From contig WHVA01000351.1 of NCBI GenBank assembly GCA_015179125.1, positions 1-64,000 on the forward strand: DNA of 64,000 nucleotides, in the 5' to 3' direction. Under the pieces are notes generated by a model. That model did not search any database, was not told where the DNA came from, and saw only the letters and a list, made by a program, of their open reading frames with translations. The position numbers were made by a program, and so were the translations under genes. Below are positions 44,971 through 56,573 of the stretch, piece by piece; position 1 is the stretch's first letter; each line of letters opens with the position of its first letter. The DNA is from Gautieria morchelliformis. Lineage: Eukaryota; Basidiomycota; Agaricomycetes; Gomphales; Gomphaceae.

Positions 44971-45164
44971 TGTTGGGTGCATTTATGCTCCTGCACCAAA
45001 ATCAAGCATAATATGTTCCATTTATTGTGTGGTGTTTCAATCTCTTCTCACATTGTTCTTGTACCATGCATTCATTTCTCTGATTATTTTCGAAAATTTC
45101 CAGTCACTCCCTATCTCCCCATTTCATTTTGTTATCTCTATTTTCACAGGCGGCTGCACCCAGC
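44971..45164 (+). repeat. Copia C 3' LTR (about 194 bp)
   Basis: It starts TGTTGGGTGCA after the purine tract. TGCACCCAGCG at 45,154-45,164 is close to the expected inverted end TGCACCCAACA, so the LTR probably ends there. No second LTR is available to confirm it. Confidence 0.55.
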
Positions 45165-45534
45165 GGAGTTTGAAATGAATTCGACGCGCGAGCTCTTGAG
45201 CGCTAAAAAGCCGGGTGCACGTATATGCCTTCTGAGACAGGATAGTACTCCTCTCTCAGTGACAATAAATTCACTGAGAGAGGCGAGTAGTATTCTTTGT
45301 ATTTTCATAGCATGTTGACTGAAAATCATGTAGTGAATTTGATTCTAGGTATTGTATTAATATAACAGTGACAATAAATTCACTGAGAGAGTGAATTTGA
45401 TTCTAGCTTTCTAAGAACTCTACCGAACCTTCCCTGCCATAACCCCAAGTTGCTAACATACGATCTGTAGTTGAACCATTGGAATGTTGAGGAGTGGGCA
45501 CAACATTAGGAACTACCTTGAAATCAGAAAGAAA
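45165..45534. other. Spacer with repeated palindromes
   Basis: CCTCTCTCAGTGA / TCACTGAGAGAGG with an 8-base loop lies at 45,250-45,283. The loop and right arm with flanks recur near 45,366-45,392, next to a duplicated GTGAATTTGATTCTAG. This resembles a small hairpin element. The last 110 bp, read on the minus strand, belong to the tandem repeat flanking the hAT element. Confidence 0.45.
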
Positions 45535-45542
45535 GCCGTAGG

Positions 45543-48500
45543 TAGTGTTCTGCACAGCCCGGCTTCAGCCGGAGCTGGGCCCCCAAAAGCTGGGCCGAGC
45601 CGGGCCAAAGCCGTCCTGAGGCTGGGATCTAGGGCCCGGCTTGAGTTTTGAGAGCCCGAGCCGAGCCCTGAAGCCGCGGCTTTTGGGCGCTTACCTGGTA
45701 TGCACTGTTCGGGTGGCAAGCGGCACTCAGGTAGCTAATTTGAGTATATCCTGTACTCTATTGGTTGAGTTTGAAAAAAATTTCTGTCTGCTGCCCACTG
45801 CCATGCCCTTGCCCCATATCCAGGACCCCAGCGATGAGGACGAGGTTCAGCTGCTCCCTATCAAGAGTGCCCGTTCGGGCCGAACGCTAAAGCCAAGCGC
45901 CGCACCGAAGGATCCCGATAATGTGGCCAACGTTCTTGGTCAACGCAAGCATGCCAAGGTCATGACTAAGGTGGTAGAAACTACTGACCAACATAAAAAT
46001 AACAAACAAAAGACTATTGTTGAGCCGGCCCTGGTGATCGAGCCAAATGCAAGGACCGTTGCCAAGCCTACTGATTTCAGTAGTACTGAAATGGCTATGA
46101 ATAAGGAATCTGGCGGCATTACTGGTGAGTCATATCTTTGCATAGAATATTGTCTATCTATTGATCTAAGATTCAGGTACTCAAAGCAAGGCTACACCAG
46201 GGACTTCAGCCATACAAGATAAGATAGTCCAGGGAGCTCCGGCTCGCCCTGACGGCTGGCTCAAGGATCTAGATGGGGTAGAGGGCTTACCTGACACAGT
46301 GATCAAGTCCAAAGATCATACTTTGGATACACGTTATTTTTTCGATAATCTACACGTTGAGGAAGGTAAAAAAATTATTGACTGCAAATTGTGCCGGTGA
46401 GTCAGGTCTCCTCCATGGCAGGCAAATGAGGACTATATTATTTGTAGGAAAAATGACCGACAAAAAATAACTTATGTATTCGAAGTAAGTACACTTCGCC
46501 GGCACATGCAAGCCTCGCACCAGGTAAGCCTTCATAATGAATTGTAGCTCAGTCTGATCTTCTTGGCACAGGCTCAATACAACATATGGTGTGAAAAAAC
46601 AGGTTTTGTCAGCAAGCTTCCAAGCGCGATCAAGGAAGCAAAATCTAAAAACCAGCTTGTGACCGATCACTTTGGTCCCGCACCGAAACAACCCAAGGTA
46701 CCGATGGTGACTTACTCACACGATGCTTTTAGACGTCTGGCTGTGCAGTGGTTAATATCAACAGATCAGGTGAGATCATGGCTTTGATAACAGCTATTAT
46801 GCTCACCTTGGAGCCAAGCCTATCTCGGCGTTCGAGCATCCCCATTTCAAGGCTATGATCAAAATGGCCTCATGTGCCAAGGAAGGTGTCAAGCTCCCTG
46901 GAGCCAGGCCGACACGGATGGAGATCATCGATCTGTTCCAATCCCACCTTCGTGATCTCAAAAAACGATTTGCCGTGAGTCTATCATTTACAAGCCACAT
47001 ACATACAGTACTAAATAGTCTATATCAGGGTACATCGGTGAAAGGCTTAGTATCTGCGACTTGTGATGCATGGCAAGCCAGTAACACGGACGGCTACTTC
47101 GCAGTCACCGCCCATTGGATTGAGGAAGTTGAGGGGCTCCACACGCTGCAAAATGCATTGGTGGGATTTGTTCAAATGAACAATTCCCACTCAGGAACTC
47201 GACTGGGTCAGGCCATGTTCAAGGTACTGGAACGCGTCGGGATTGCGCACAAAGTGAGTGTGTCTCAGTCTGTGATACCTTGACTGACAACAATGAATAG
47301 CTTGGCTGGGTAACGTGTGATAATGCCACAAATAACACAACCATGATGGCCGAACTTGCCATCCGAATCAAAGAACATACGAAAGGACCCTTCGATCCAA
47401 AGGAACGGCGCATTCGATGCCTTGCGCATGTGATCAACTTGGCCACACAAGCCATGCTCAATGCACATTCAAAAACACCACACTATGACCCCAAGGAACC
47501 TGACAACCACCTACCAGAGACCGATACTTGGGTGCGTGACCCTGTAGGTCTCATCCGTGCAATTTGCGTCAAGGAATGGGCATGGGTATGTATCCACTCA
47601 TATTAAATGGCATCGTGTCAAAATACTTATATCTATGGCAGTTATCCATCCAGAGTACAAAATGGCATACTTTGAGAAACACTGGGGTATGGATTTGACC
47701 GCTCGAGTCATGCAAACGGTCCAAGACCTTGTAAGTCATAACATATATACATATAAATATTAATTTTCTAACATCTTGTAGTTCAAAGAGCGGTGGGACC
47801 ATTTGCAAAGTGTCCGGTTGACCACCACAAGTGCCAGTCGGAAGCGTCGTGTGTATATGCTCCTGGAAGCACTGAGCGGCGATGAGGATGAAAACCCAGA
47901 TGACCCTGGGTCGGGCTCCAGCCAGTCGCAAGGGTTCGATGCCGAGGATCAGCCCTGGCTTGATGCCTTCCGGTCATATGTCCGATCCACCAAGCGGTTA
48001 CCAGAGAACATGGGGCTTGTGGAATGGTGGGGGGTAAGTCTTATCTATATTTAGGTATACTTCCTTGATATTCAACTAATATCTTTCAGGTTAACCAGAT
48101 CCGATATCCCGTTTGGGTGTCACTTGCATATGATTACCTTCCTATTATGGCATCATGAGTCTCAAGCGAACGTGCCTTTTCAAGCTCAAGAATTACAATC
48201 ACAAAACGGCGGAACCGACTCAAAGGAGATGTAGTTGAAGCACTCCAGGTCGTCAAATGCAGACTGAAGACAAAGTTGATACTACGGGATTCAGCTCCGT
48301 CGTCTTCTTATGAGCTCGAATTAATGGACGAAGGTCCGGAGGTGCCTCAGACACCGGGAGAGGTCATTGACCTCTCCAGTGACTGTGAGCTTGTGGAGGG
48401 GGAGAGCGAAGTCGATATAGAATACGACTAGCTAGGTAAAAGTACATAGAATTTCCACTTCGGCATTGCATCCCCTCGGTCGATATTTCCCACTGAAGAG

Positions 48501-48639
48501 CCCCAGCTTAAGCCGGGCCAAGCCTGAGCCGAGCCCAAGCCGGCACTCAGGGCCCGCCCCTGAATTCTGTGAGCCCGAGCCGGCGTGAGCCGAGCCGAAG
48601 CCGGGGCTTTTGAGCCAAGCCGGACTTTGCAGAACACTA
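45543..48639 (+). mobile_element. hAT DNA transposon with perfect TIRs and 8-bp TSD
   Basis: The ends are TAGTGTTCTGCA and TGCAGAACACTA. GCCGTAGG is duplicated at 45,535-45,542 and 48,640-48,647. Sub-terminal regions on both sides are rich in AGCCCGGCTT / AAGCCGGGC words. The 3.1-kb element contains a hAT transposase region. The exact 8-bp duplication is diagnostic of the hAT superfamily and indicates that the insertion is not very old. Confidence 0.95.
45803..48431 (+). pseudogene. hAT transposase, multi-exon, internally deleted, one stop
   Basis: Exons I can place: 45,803-46,124, 46,177-46,396, 46,448-46,523, 46,572-46,769, then further ones to 48,431, with short GT-AG introns. A BED-type zinc finger spans exons 2-3 (D-C-K-L-C-R ... 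H-M-Q-A-S-H). The catalytic region includes T-S-V-K-G-L-V-S-A-T-C-D-A-W, W-V-T-C-D-N-A-T-N-N and R-C-L-A-H-V-I-N-L. After about 47,590 the middle of the catalytic domain appears deleted. The C-terminal dimerisation region (V-S-S-E-R-A-F-S-S-S, K-R-R-N-R-L) is present but preceded by TGA at 48,156-48,158. It is probably inactive. Confidence 0.88.
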
Positions 48640-48859
48640 GCCGTAGGAGACGGATGCAAACCGTACTTGAACGATTGGAAAGTTGAGGAGTGGCCACGAC
48701 ATTAGGACACTCAAGAAAAGAACCTGCAGATGCACCGGAAATAAGGAGACATTTGCAACACCACCATGAAAAGATAAAGAAAGCCGCAGGAGGGGGACAG
48801 GAACAGTACCTGAACGATTGGAATGTTGGGGAGAGGCCACGACAATAGGACAAGAAAAT

Positions 48860-50331
48860 CGCATGAAGAGAGACACGTATGACACGCAAGTACTAATGAG
48901 CAAAAGTAGGCCATGCCGACGCGGCAAGGGCACTAATGCACGTGCCCATGTGCCTGGTGCCTGCAGCTATCCCACGATTTTCCAGTGGGGAGAGCCCTGG
49001 CAGAGCAAGGGGATTGGTGTGGCTGGAATCCAATCGTGTACGTGACACACCGTGACCGTGTGTCATACATGACTGGATTCCAGCGGCATGGCACTCGATA
49101 GACCAAAACCACAGAGGTGTTATTGATCAGAGTCCAAAATCAGTGCGTTGCCCTCTTGTCGGTTTCAATCACATGATCCTCAAAATTACATATACAAAGC
49201 TTATCCTTAGAATATTGGCATGACGATTTTGTTTGTGCAGATATGACGACAGGCCTTCTGCCACATCAAGCAACGAGAATCATTCAATTTAGCCCTTGCG
49301 CAGATGTACTCACAAGTCCGTTTCCGGAAGGCTTGCAAGGTATGTGATGAGTCTTCTATTTCGACATCCAGGGCGATACCATCACGGTCGATGGCTTCAT
49401 GTTCGTGAGCTTGTGCCCGCGACAGCACTGTGGTGGACTCACAGACTGGAAAGAGGCCGGATTATTACATGGATTCCTAATAGGTTGGAGCCACGCCTGT
49501 ACCTGTGCCTGATTCCGCCATGGAATCTATAAATTGTAGTTTTCAGTCACGGTATCAAGGGATGATGGAGAGAGTATGACCTGGACCAGGGCCGGGGTCC
49601 ATAAGGCGACACAGCTGCTACATTTAGATAACTCTTGCCTGGTACAGTCATGTATATATGTCGTGCAAGATGAAAAGACACTGTGCATACCTAAAAAGTT
49701 CGCATTGCGATACTGCGAAGCTCCAGCTGATCGCCTAGGCGCCCCACCTACACGTACATGATCATCTGTTGGAGCAATTCAGCCACTCTACACAACTCCC
49801 ACTTTCGTCGCCTAGCTCCCCACACCATAGTCCAAGGCAGAGCACCTCCGAGTCCTCAACGCACCTCCGCAATACAATTAATTTCAAATCATCTTCACTA
49901 GTAGGTGTTGCAGCGACGTTGTCACATGACACGATCAACTGCTTAGTCAGATGTCATGCTGTACAGTACCCTGAGTTTGGAGTGTAGAAGCCTCACTTAC
50001 TTCTTCCTCCGAACTCAGGTAAGTAGTTAGTCACCTAGTGTAGTAGACGAACTCACTTACTTCTTCCTCCGAACTCAGATCGGAGTAATATACTTGTACT
50101 GCGGTTGACAGTAGGCTTGTGGTCCGCAATCGAGTTCGATTTACTGAAAGCATTTGAAGAGAATATGCCCTATAACGTAATACGCTGTGTATAAACAAAT
50201 TCTCCTGTGAAATGAGTTGCAGGGACGGTGTGACGCGTGACGCGTGACGCGTTACGACTGTCTGTTCGAGGTGCTTCCTTGACTTGGTATCGTAAGTCGC
50301 TAAGTTTTATAATACAAGGCCGGACATTCAA
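48860..50331. other. Intergenic region, no recognised gene
   Basis: Open frames here are short and featureless. Two structures stand out: a long inverted repeat at 49,023-49,083, and a direct repeat of CACTTACTTCTTCCTCCG at about 49,993 and 50,054. A GTGACGC triplet repeat lies at 50,230-50,255. A promoter for the following gene may lie here but is not evident. Confidence 0.4.
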
Positions 50332-52180
50332 ATGCCTTTATCCCAAGGTCCCTCTCGCTCTTCTGGTTCGCGTGCTCTTGCCCAGATCCCAGTTGAAATA
50401 TATGAAGAAATTTTCGCCTGGACCCGCCCTAATGTCCATCCGGACATGGTTCTTGTCTTCTACCGCGATTTTTTGGCACGTCTTGCGGCTGTATGTCGGT
50501 ACTTTGCTTCCTACGCAGCTCGGGAACTCTGTCGCCACCTGGATTTTGATGGAGGCTGGCGTCCGTCGCCATCGACACAATCTGAGCCCTCGTTTGCAGC
50601 TATTCTAACAAAACTTCACCTTATGGCGACATTATCAAGTGACGTTAAGGTGTCTCACGTCCACGATTGGATGTCAGCGGTATGGCAATTAGGGGACCCC
50701 GGCTGTAATCAAGTGACCATCAGTATGACTGTCACCTTCCAAGGACGGTTTCCCCTGCTTTTATCCCGGCTGAACAATCTGGCAACACTGACATTGTCCA
50801 ATGCCATGATTTCTGATCTCTTGCTGCAATCTATGGGTAGACTAGGAGGTCTGCAAGAGGTCATCATTTGTAAGTGTATGGCGGCTGATTCCAATGAGGC
50901 GTTCATAGCGGATCCCCCAAAGGGACCCCTCTTTGGAATCCACGAAAAGCCGTTTCCTGCTTTGCGCGAGCTTGCCATTTCAGGTGCAATCCCATACGTC
51001 TTGGAGGAGGCCCTCTTTGCTCTTGGCGGTGCGCCGACACTCCGGGTCTTGGACATTACCAGAAGCTGCAGGCTTAGTCGTCTCCTTCCCCATATATCAC
51101 CACAGCTGGTTTCATTCGCCGGAAGCATCTCTGCTATGCCTGTGCCTGTTTTCTCACGCTTTCTAAAGGCACATGCTGCCCTCCAAGATCTTGCAGTATA
51201 TCCGATGCCGTTCTTTGGCGAAGATTTTGCAGCCGACTATAGCAAGTTGGTGATCAGTCCAGACGATGTGCCTAATCTCCGGTCCTTCTGTGGTCCCTTC
51301 AGCCTGGTTTCCAAGTTTCTTCACAGCCGACCCGCCATCAGGCTTTCGCTGGGCTTACATCCTTTCCATGACCCAACCTTCTCCTTACCGTCTATGTATG
51401 GTTTGACGGTATTCCCTAGTCCTCAGTCCGGACGAGCGAATTGGCATTATAGTCGCTACGTTGGACCCACTGGTATCCATCACCTCCCTGAGCCAGGTCA
51501 AGCTCAAGTCTCCTGGGATACTTTGGAGACTGTTGGCGGGGTGTAGTAAAACTTTCCATGCACATGAGGATCGCCGAAATCTCGGCAACAGCTGTCAATT
51601 CTTGTTTCCCGAATCTTCTTCACCTGGACATCCATCTCTGGGCCGAGGAAAATGTAAGCGGTAGGCGTAATGCATTGGTCCGTTCCCCAACTGAAACTTT
51701 TGACAGGATACCCCCCTATGTCGCCTTGAACCCCATGGAAAATATCTGGCGGGCCTCCAGGAAGTAGTCGAAAATTTGAAATATTTGGACACCTTCACGC
51801 TTAGTTCCACTGGTAATCCCGACTTCTTGTTTTGGATTTCGCCCGGAGACCAGCACGATTTTGTCCACCGCCTGTTTCAAAAAAGTGCCACGCTTACAAC
51901 GGTCGTATTAGGTCCCTTTATGGTTTGGCATTCACGCGGCCCCAGGATTGGAGAGTGCTCTTGTGAGCTCGAGCTCCTCTCGCCAAGGGGCATTTGTGCG
52001 TTCGTGCGACGGTTTGCTACAAGTAGATGTAGCGGACCGGAGACAGATCTCAATGGATCCCCATTGGCAGGGGACACCCGACAGGTACACGACTGGAAAG
52101 GCATCATAGCCGCCCTTTCCGACGAAGGTCATTTCGGTATAGATGAGGGTACTAAGAGGACTCTTATATCATATCACTGA
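50332..52180 (+). CDS. F-box protein of unknown specificity
   Basis: The N-terminus carries an F-box (I-P-V-E-I-Y-E-E-I-F, then R-L-A-A-V-C-R-Y-F-A) from about residue 18. F-box proteins bring substrates to SCF ubiquitin ligases. The rest is Leu-rich (L-N-N-L-A-T-L-T-L, L-R-V-L-D-I-T) as in the large fungal F-box/LRR family. Three exons give one frame of 573 aa: 50,332-51,472, 51,547-51,653 and 51,707-52,180. The second intron (53 bp, GTAAGC...ACAG) is convincing; the first (74 bp, GTATCC...GTAG) is my inference. If it is not an intron, the first exon stops at 51,546 and the gene carries a frameshift. Substrate is unknown. Confidence 0.7.
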
Positions 52181-53814
52181 TTATCCCCGTTCTCGCCCTT
52201 AATAATCGGCCATGTACTGAAAGAGCGAATATCATATTTTGTATCGACGTTGTGGTCAGAACCTCCTTACAGTAAATCTCATCCCATTATGCGTAGAGAG
52301 GGTAGTAAGTAATACCAGGTCAATATGCCCTGGTTGACAAGTGGTGTACGTTGTATTCCTTCTGGCTATCTGCAGTCAGGCAGTGCAACGGTAAAGAACA
52401 GGGGTTCCAACAGGTCTGTAAGAAAGAGGCAGGGAGAATGGGGAGCACGCGGTGGCGGTTACGGCGCCGCAGGGTATGCCGAGAGTTATCGTTCGACTTG
52501 CTTGTATAACGCCACGACATCAACCAAGTGGGTAGTTTGTGTGCTTGCCATACCCAGAGCCGACGCGGTACCCTGTCCGGAGCACATCGAACAGGAGGGC
52601 CGTGAGATGGCAAAGGGAGAGCTCTCCCGCATGCCGAGGAGATTAAGATGAGCATGCACGCACTAGGCCGCGGGGTACGTTCGTCGTCTGGCGGTAGTCT
52701 GTGCACATTTTGCGCAGTTGCGTGGCCATCAGAAGGCTGACTGGACGTTTGATATTCAGCCGGTGACGCCCATTGATGCCTAGGATAAGGGGCCATGCCC
52801 GGCTAGGTCGAGGATGGCGAGCTCGACGGTAGTCAAGTGGCGGACGAGGGCAGCTTCACCAGAACTGGGAGAGCCGCAGATAGAGTTGCTACCAACAGGA
52901 ACAACTTCCTTTGCGGATGATATGTTTGCTGACATGCAGATATCAGTAGTCCCCCGTTCTTGGATGTATCGTTTCCAGTGGCAGCAACCGCAGTCAGGAG
53001 GCAGGGGCTTCTGTGTGCCGCCATGGTGTCGACCGCGGTGGAATATATAGATAGATGGTGTGGATACCGCGCACGACACCTAGCTTCTAACATCGTTGCT
53101 ATCTTGTTGATTGCGTCATTATCTTGGAAGAAACCGCCCCACGATGCACTCCTGGCAGACGCGTCTGAAAGATGGAAGGTGGGGTCACACCGGAAAGTAT
53201 ATGGCCCCTCTGGTTTCTAGTCTGACGTAGTGGCCTTTGGCAGTGCGCTGACTGGCGCGGATCTGTGATCGCTGCGTGCCGCGGCTGATTGGATCATGGT
53301 TGTACGGCACGCTATGCTGCTTGGTAACATTACCAATGACCTACTGTACAGATCCTACTAGCACAATCATGATCAATCAACGCTTAATCAACTGGCGTGA
53401 TACGCTTGATCGACCTGCTACACTGGAGTCCGTATTGTAAGGGCACACGCCCCACATAGGCCACGCCGAACAGCCTGCGGTTGGTCGATGATGGGCCTTG
53501 ACGGAGGTTTCCTTTTTTCCTCTACAAAAAACGAGATCTCGGACACATTCTGTCTCGCTCGAGATGGCCGGCTTGTCTTGCCGAGCTTCCGTCGGAGTTT
53601 GTACATTTAGCGGAGATTCCCATAGGAACCAAGTTGGGAATGTGTCCCATTCGTCGCTACTTGCCTCCTCCTTCTCGTCCCCTCCTCCTCACTTCCGTCC
53701 ACTCACCGTCCTCCCGCAGGTCGGCCAGTTTCGTTTCACCACTCGTTTAGCGCAGGGCGTCTCTCCAGCACCTCCCCCCACCAGTACTAGTAATCCCAGC
53801 TATCGCCAGTTCGT
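52181..53814. other. Intergenic region; pyrimidine-rich leader before noxA
   Basis: Open frames on both strands (for example 52,320-52,796 minus and 52,814-53,050 plus) have no recognisable domain and overlap each other. Just before noxA the sequence is rich in CCTCCTC runs (about 53,655-53,720), typical of fungal promoters and 5' UTRs. Confidence 0.4.
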
Positions 53815-55887
53815 ATGGCTAGTAACCGCTCCTCTGGACTCGATTTTTCGGACAGAGCTCCTGAAATTGACCACCCGGACCTCGTCATAAATCCCGATGG
53901 CGGTCCTGCTCACCTCCAGCGCAATAAGACAGAGCGTCGGAGGCTCCAGGGGCTCATGCGACCCGACCTCCACCAACGCGCAGTGGTCAGTGAAAAACCA
54001 ACTCTGCGCGGGAAATGGGAACGCTGGATGGTGAATGAGGGCGGCAGGCGCATCTTCTTCGGCGTCTGGATCTTTCTCCAGCTCCTCGTGGCCGTCTTTG
54101 GTTTTATCAATTACGAGCTCAAGGACAACAACGTGAACGCCCGCGCGACCTTTGGTATCACATATCGTGAGTGCCCTTGCCTAACCTTATCCATGTCCCA
54201 TTTATCCTCCCCCAGCCATCGCCCGAATGGCTGCTCTCGTCCTTCATGTGGATGTGATATTTATCCTCCTCCCTATCTGTCGCAACTTTATATCTATGCT
54301 CCGTCGTACGCCTCTCAACCAGATCATTCCCTTCGACAAGAACATTACATTCCACAAAGCCACAGCGTGGTCCATGGTCTTTTGGACCGTGATCCACATC
54401 CTCGCACACATGGTCAACTTCGGCAAACTGGCAAAGGCAGACCCTCAAGCCAAGACCGCCTCGCAGATTGCCGTCGGCTTCCTCGCCGCCAACTTTGCTA
54501 CGGGTCCCGGTATCACTGGTTGGATCATGACCGCCTGTTTGGGCATCATGGTCTTTTTCGCCATTGAGAAGCGCCGTCGCGCTCACTTCGAGCGTTTCTG
54601 GTACTCGCACCACCTATTCATCCTCTTTTTCATCTGCTGGCAGCTCCACGGCATGTTTTGCATGATCAAGCCTGACAGACCCCCATTCTGCTCCTTCAAC
54701 AACATCGGTGTATTTTGGGTGAGTGGTCTTCCAAACTCCTCCTTTTCATCGCGTTCTGATCTACTTGCAGCGTTATTGGCTCGTGGGTGGTGTTATCTTC
54801 GTGTACGAGCGAATTTTGCGCGAAGTGCGATCTCGCCACAGGACTTTCATTTCAAAGGTCATTCAACACCCGTCCAAAGTCATGGAGATCCAGATTAAGA
54901 AAGAAAAGACCACGACCCGTGCTGGTCAATATATATTCATATGCTGTCCGGAGATTTCCTACTTCCAGTGGCACCCCTTCACTCTTACTTCTGCTCCCGA
55001 GGAGGACTACATCTCGGTTCACATTCGGGTGGCTGGTGACTTCACGAGTGCCCTGGCCGCGACCCTGGGCTGTGACTTTGACAGCAAGGAGAAGGGTGGT
55101 GACAAGGGTGGTAGCAAGGTGATCGGAACCGATGTCAACCCCCCCGTCAACAAGATCCTTCCCCGTGTCATGGTTGATGGTCCGTTTGGAAGTGCGTCGG
55201 AGGACTTTTTGAATTATGAAACCGTGCTTCTCGTTGGTGCTGGTATTGGTGTCACTCCGTTTGCGTCCATCCTCAAGTCTATCTGGTACCGAATGAACAA
55301 CTTCAACAATTCCAAGCCTACCCGTCTCTCCAAGGTATGATCGTACTTTCAAAGTGGCTTCGGCGTCCTTATCTGGCTGTGATGACAGGTCTACTTTACA
55401 TGGGTGATTCGTGACTTTGGCACAGCCGAGTGGTTCCACTCGCTACTGCATGCGATCGAGGAGCAGGACACGCAGAACCGGATTGAGATCAGCATCTACC
55501 TCACGGCCAAGATCAAGGAAGACGACATGAACAACATCATGGTCCAGGATGTGGGCGCGGAAAAGGACGCCATTACCTCCCTGCGTGCGCCGACCCACTT
55601 TGGCAGGCCGAACTGGGACCGAGTCTTTCCGTCCATAGCGGATAAACATCCTGACACGGACGTCGGAGTCTTTTTCTGTGGACCGCCGGTGTTGTCTAAG
55701 ACGTCCGTTTTTGACACTTATCGGATCGTCTTTCTCTGAGAGCTGACGTACGGCGTCTAGGCTGCACGTGATGTCGAACAAATACACCAACCCTAATGGC
55801 ACGCGGTTTTTCTTTGGCAAGGGTGTGTCTGCAGTTCGTCGCACTTCTGACCGCCGATCTCACCTATATATTGCAGAGAATTTTTGA
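53815..55887 (+). CDS. noxA: NADPH oxidase, NoxA type
   Basis: A membrane flavocytochrome that passes electrons from NADPH to oxygen to make superoxide; in fungi it acts in differentiation and fruiting. Exons: 53,815-54,166, 54,216-54,718, 54,771-55,334, 55,389-55,702, 55,761-55,822, 55,877-55,887, five introns of 49-58 bp, all GT-AG, giving 601 aa. There are several membrane segments with paired haem histidines (F-H-K-A-T...I-H-I-L-A-H and Y-S-H-H-L...Q-L-H-G). The FAD site is H-P-F-T-L-T-S; NADPH-binding parts are G-A-G-I-G-V-T-P and F-F-C-G-P-P. The C-terminus ends F-F-F-G-K-E-N-F, as in known Nox proteins. There are no EF-hands, which separates it from NoxC/Nox5. Activation by NoxR/Rac and a NoxD partner is expected from the family. 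Confidence 0.95.
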
Positions 55888-56390
55888 TCTGGCCACAGGG
55901 TTTGATCTTACGTGTCCTTCTGTTATATCGCTTTTATTGCACAAGCTATCTTGTATTCTGTAGCGGATGTTGGGGGCTAGGGACTCTTGAAGATCCGTGT
56001 CTCGGATGGTGGGTAGCTCTCGTCTGTCGTTTGTAATGTCCAATCACGTTGCCGCGGGTGCGGCTTGAATATGTTAGCGGTGTGAATGAGACATAATTGC
56101 GGAGGTTTAATTATTAATTTTAGCCTAAGCGATACTCCTCTGCTTGCGCTGCTCTTCGCTGGGTGTTGGACAAAATAATGTGTCTGTATACCAATGATTT
56201 CCAGCATAGTTTGGGTAGTTTGGCTGGTGAACTCGAACATGCTTTGTGGCTTGAAACGTGCAGCTTGGGCTTGAAGCTTCCTGACCACTCCGACTGGAAC
56301 GCGGATGTCGCGGGGTCCGAGACAGCGACGTTCAAGGATTTAGGAAGTCCTCAGTCAGCTGAGGAATTTCCGATCCCGCGGAATTCAATA
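55888..56390. other. Intergenic, noxA 3' flank
   Basis: No gene is seen. Short frames on both strands have no features. A palindrome-like CCTCAG-TCAG-CTGAGG occurs near 56,349. Confidence 0.4.
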
Positions 56391-56493
56391 CATGCGATGG
56401 ACGACTCGGATACTCAGCGGAAGACTAATGGCTTATGAAGTTCATTAGTCTTCCGCTGAGTATCCGAGTCGCTGTCCACCGCATGTATAAAAG
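56391..56493 (+). promoter_or_regulatory. Long inverted repeat ending at a TATA box
   Basis: Arms at 56,391-56,430 and 56,443-56,485 pair over about 40 bases, 28 of them perfect (the stretch from GACTCGGATACTC to AGACTAATG), around a 12-base loop. TATAAAAG follows at once (56,486-56,493), 80 bp before the ATG at 56,574. The repeat could form a cruciform or bind a dimeric factor. Function is inferred. Confidence 0.6.
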
Positions 56494-56573
56494 CAAGAGG
56501 GTGCTTCCGCTGGATTCTGGGGCTCCCTTTACCTCGCCCACGCTATACTCATTCACCTGCCACCATCCTCACT

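Larger units (their letters stand above)
41490..45164 (+). mobile_element. Copia C: 5'-truncated Ty1/copia with 3' LTR
   Basis: The element begins within the pre-integrase domain and runs through integrase, RT and RNase H to a purine tract (TTGAGGGGGCG, 44,960-44,970) and a 3' LTR. Gag, protease and the 5' LTR are missing. It is distinct in sequence from copia A and B and is interrupted by a 615-bp insertion at 42,194. Confidence 0.9.
45420..48870 (-). repeat. Diverged ~110-bp tandem repeat split by the hAT element
   Basis: Units with GAACGATTGGAATGTTG, GAGTGGCCACGACATTAGG and AAGAAAGCCG(T/C)AGG occur before the hAT (about 45,470-45,542) and twice after it (48,640-48,850). On the minus strand they keep a P-N-V-V-(A/P)-T-P-Q-(H/L)-S-N frame, so they may derive from a duplicated exon. 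The protein is not recognised. Only the parts outside 45,543-48,639 are repeat. Confidence 0.5.

Noticed and set aside
51473-51546. Frameshift near the end of F-box exon 1 making it a pseudogene
   Set aside because: A 74-bp GT-AG intron with the right phase restores one frame. I prefer the intron but note the doubt in the entry.
52320-52796. 158-aa minus-strand frame
   Set aside because: It has no motif, overlaps equally open plus-strand frames, and shows no splice or promoter support.
53498-53890. Alternative protein starting upstream of noxA
   Set aside because: It overlaps the noxA start in another frame, is Ser/Pro-rich from the pyrimidine leader, and ends inside noxA exon 1.
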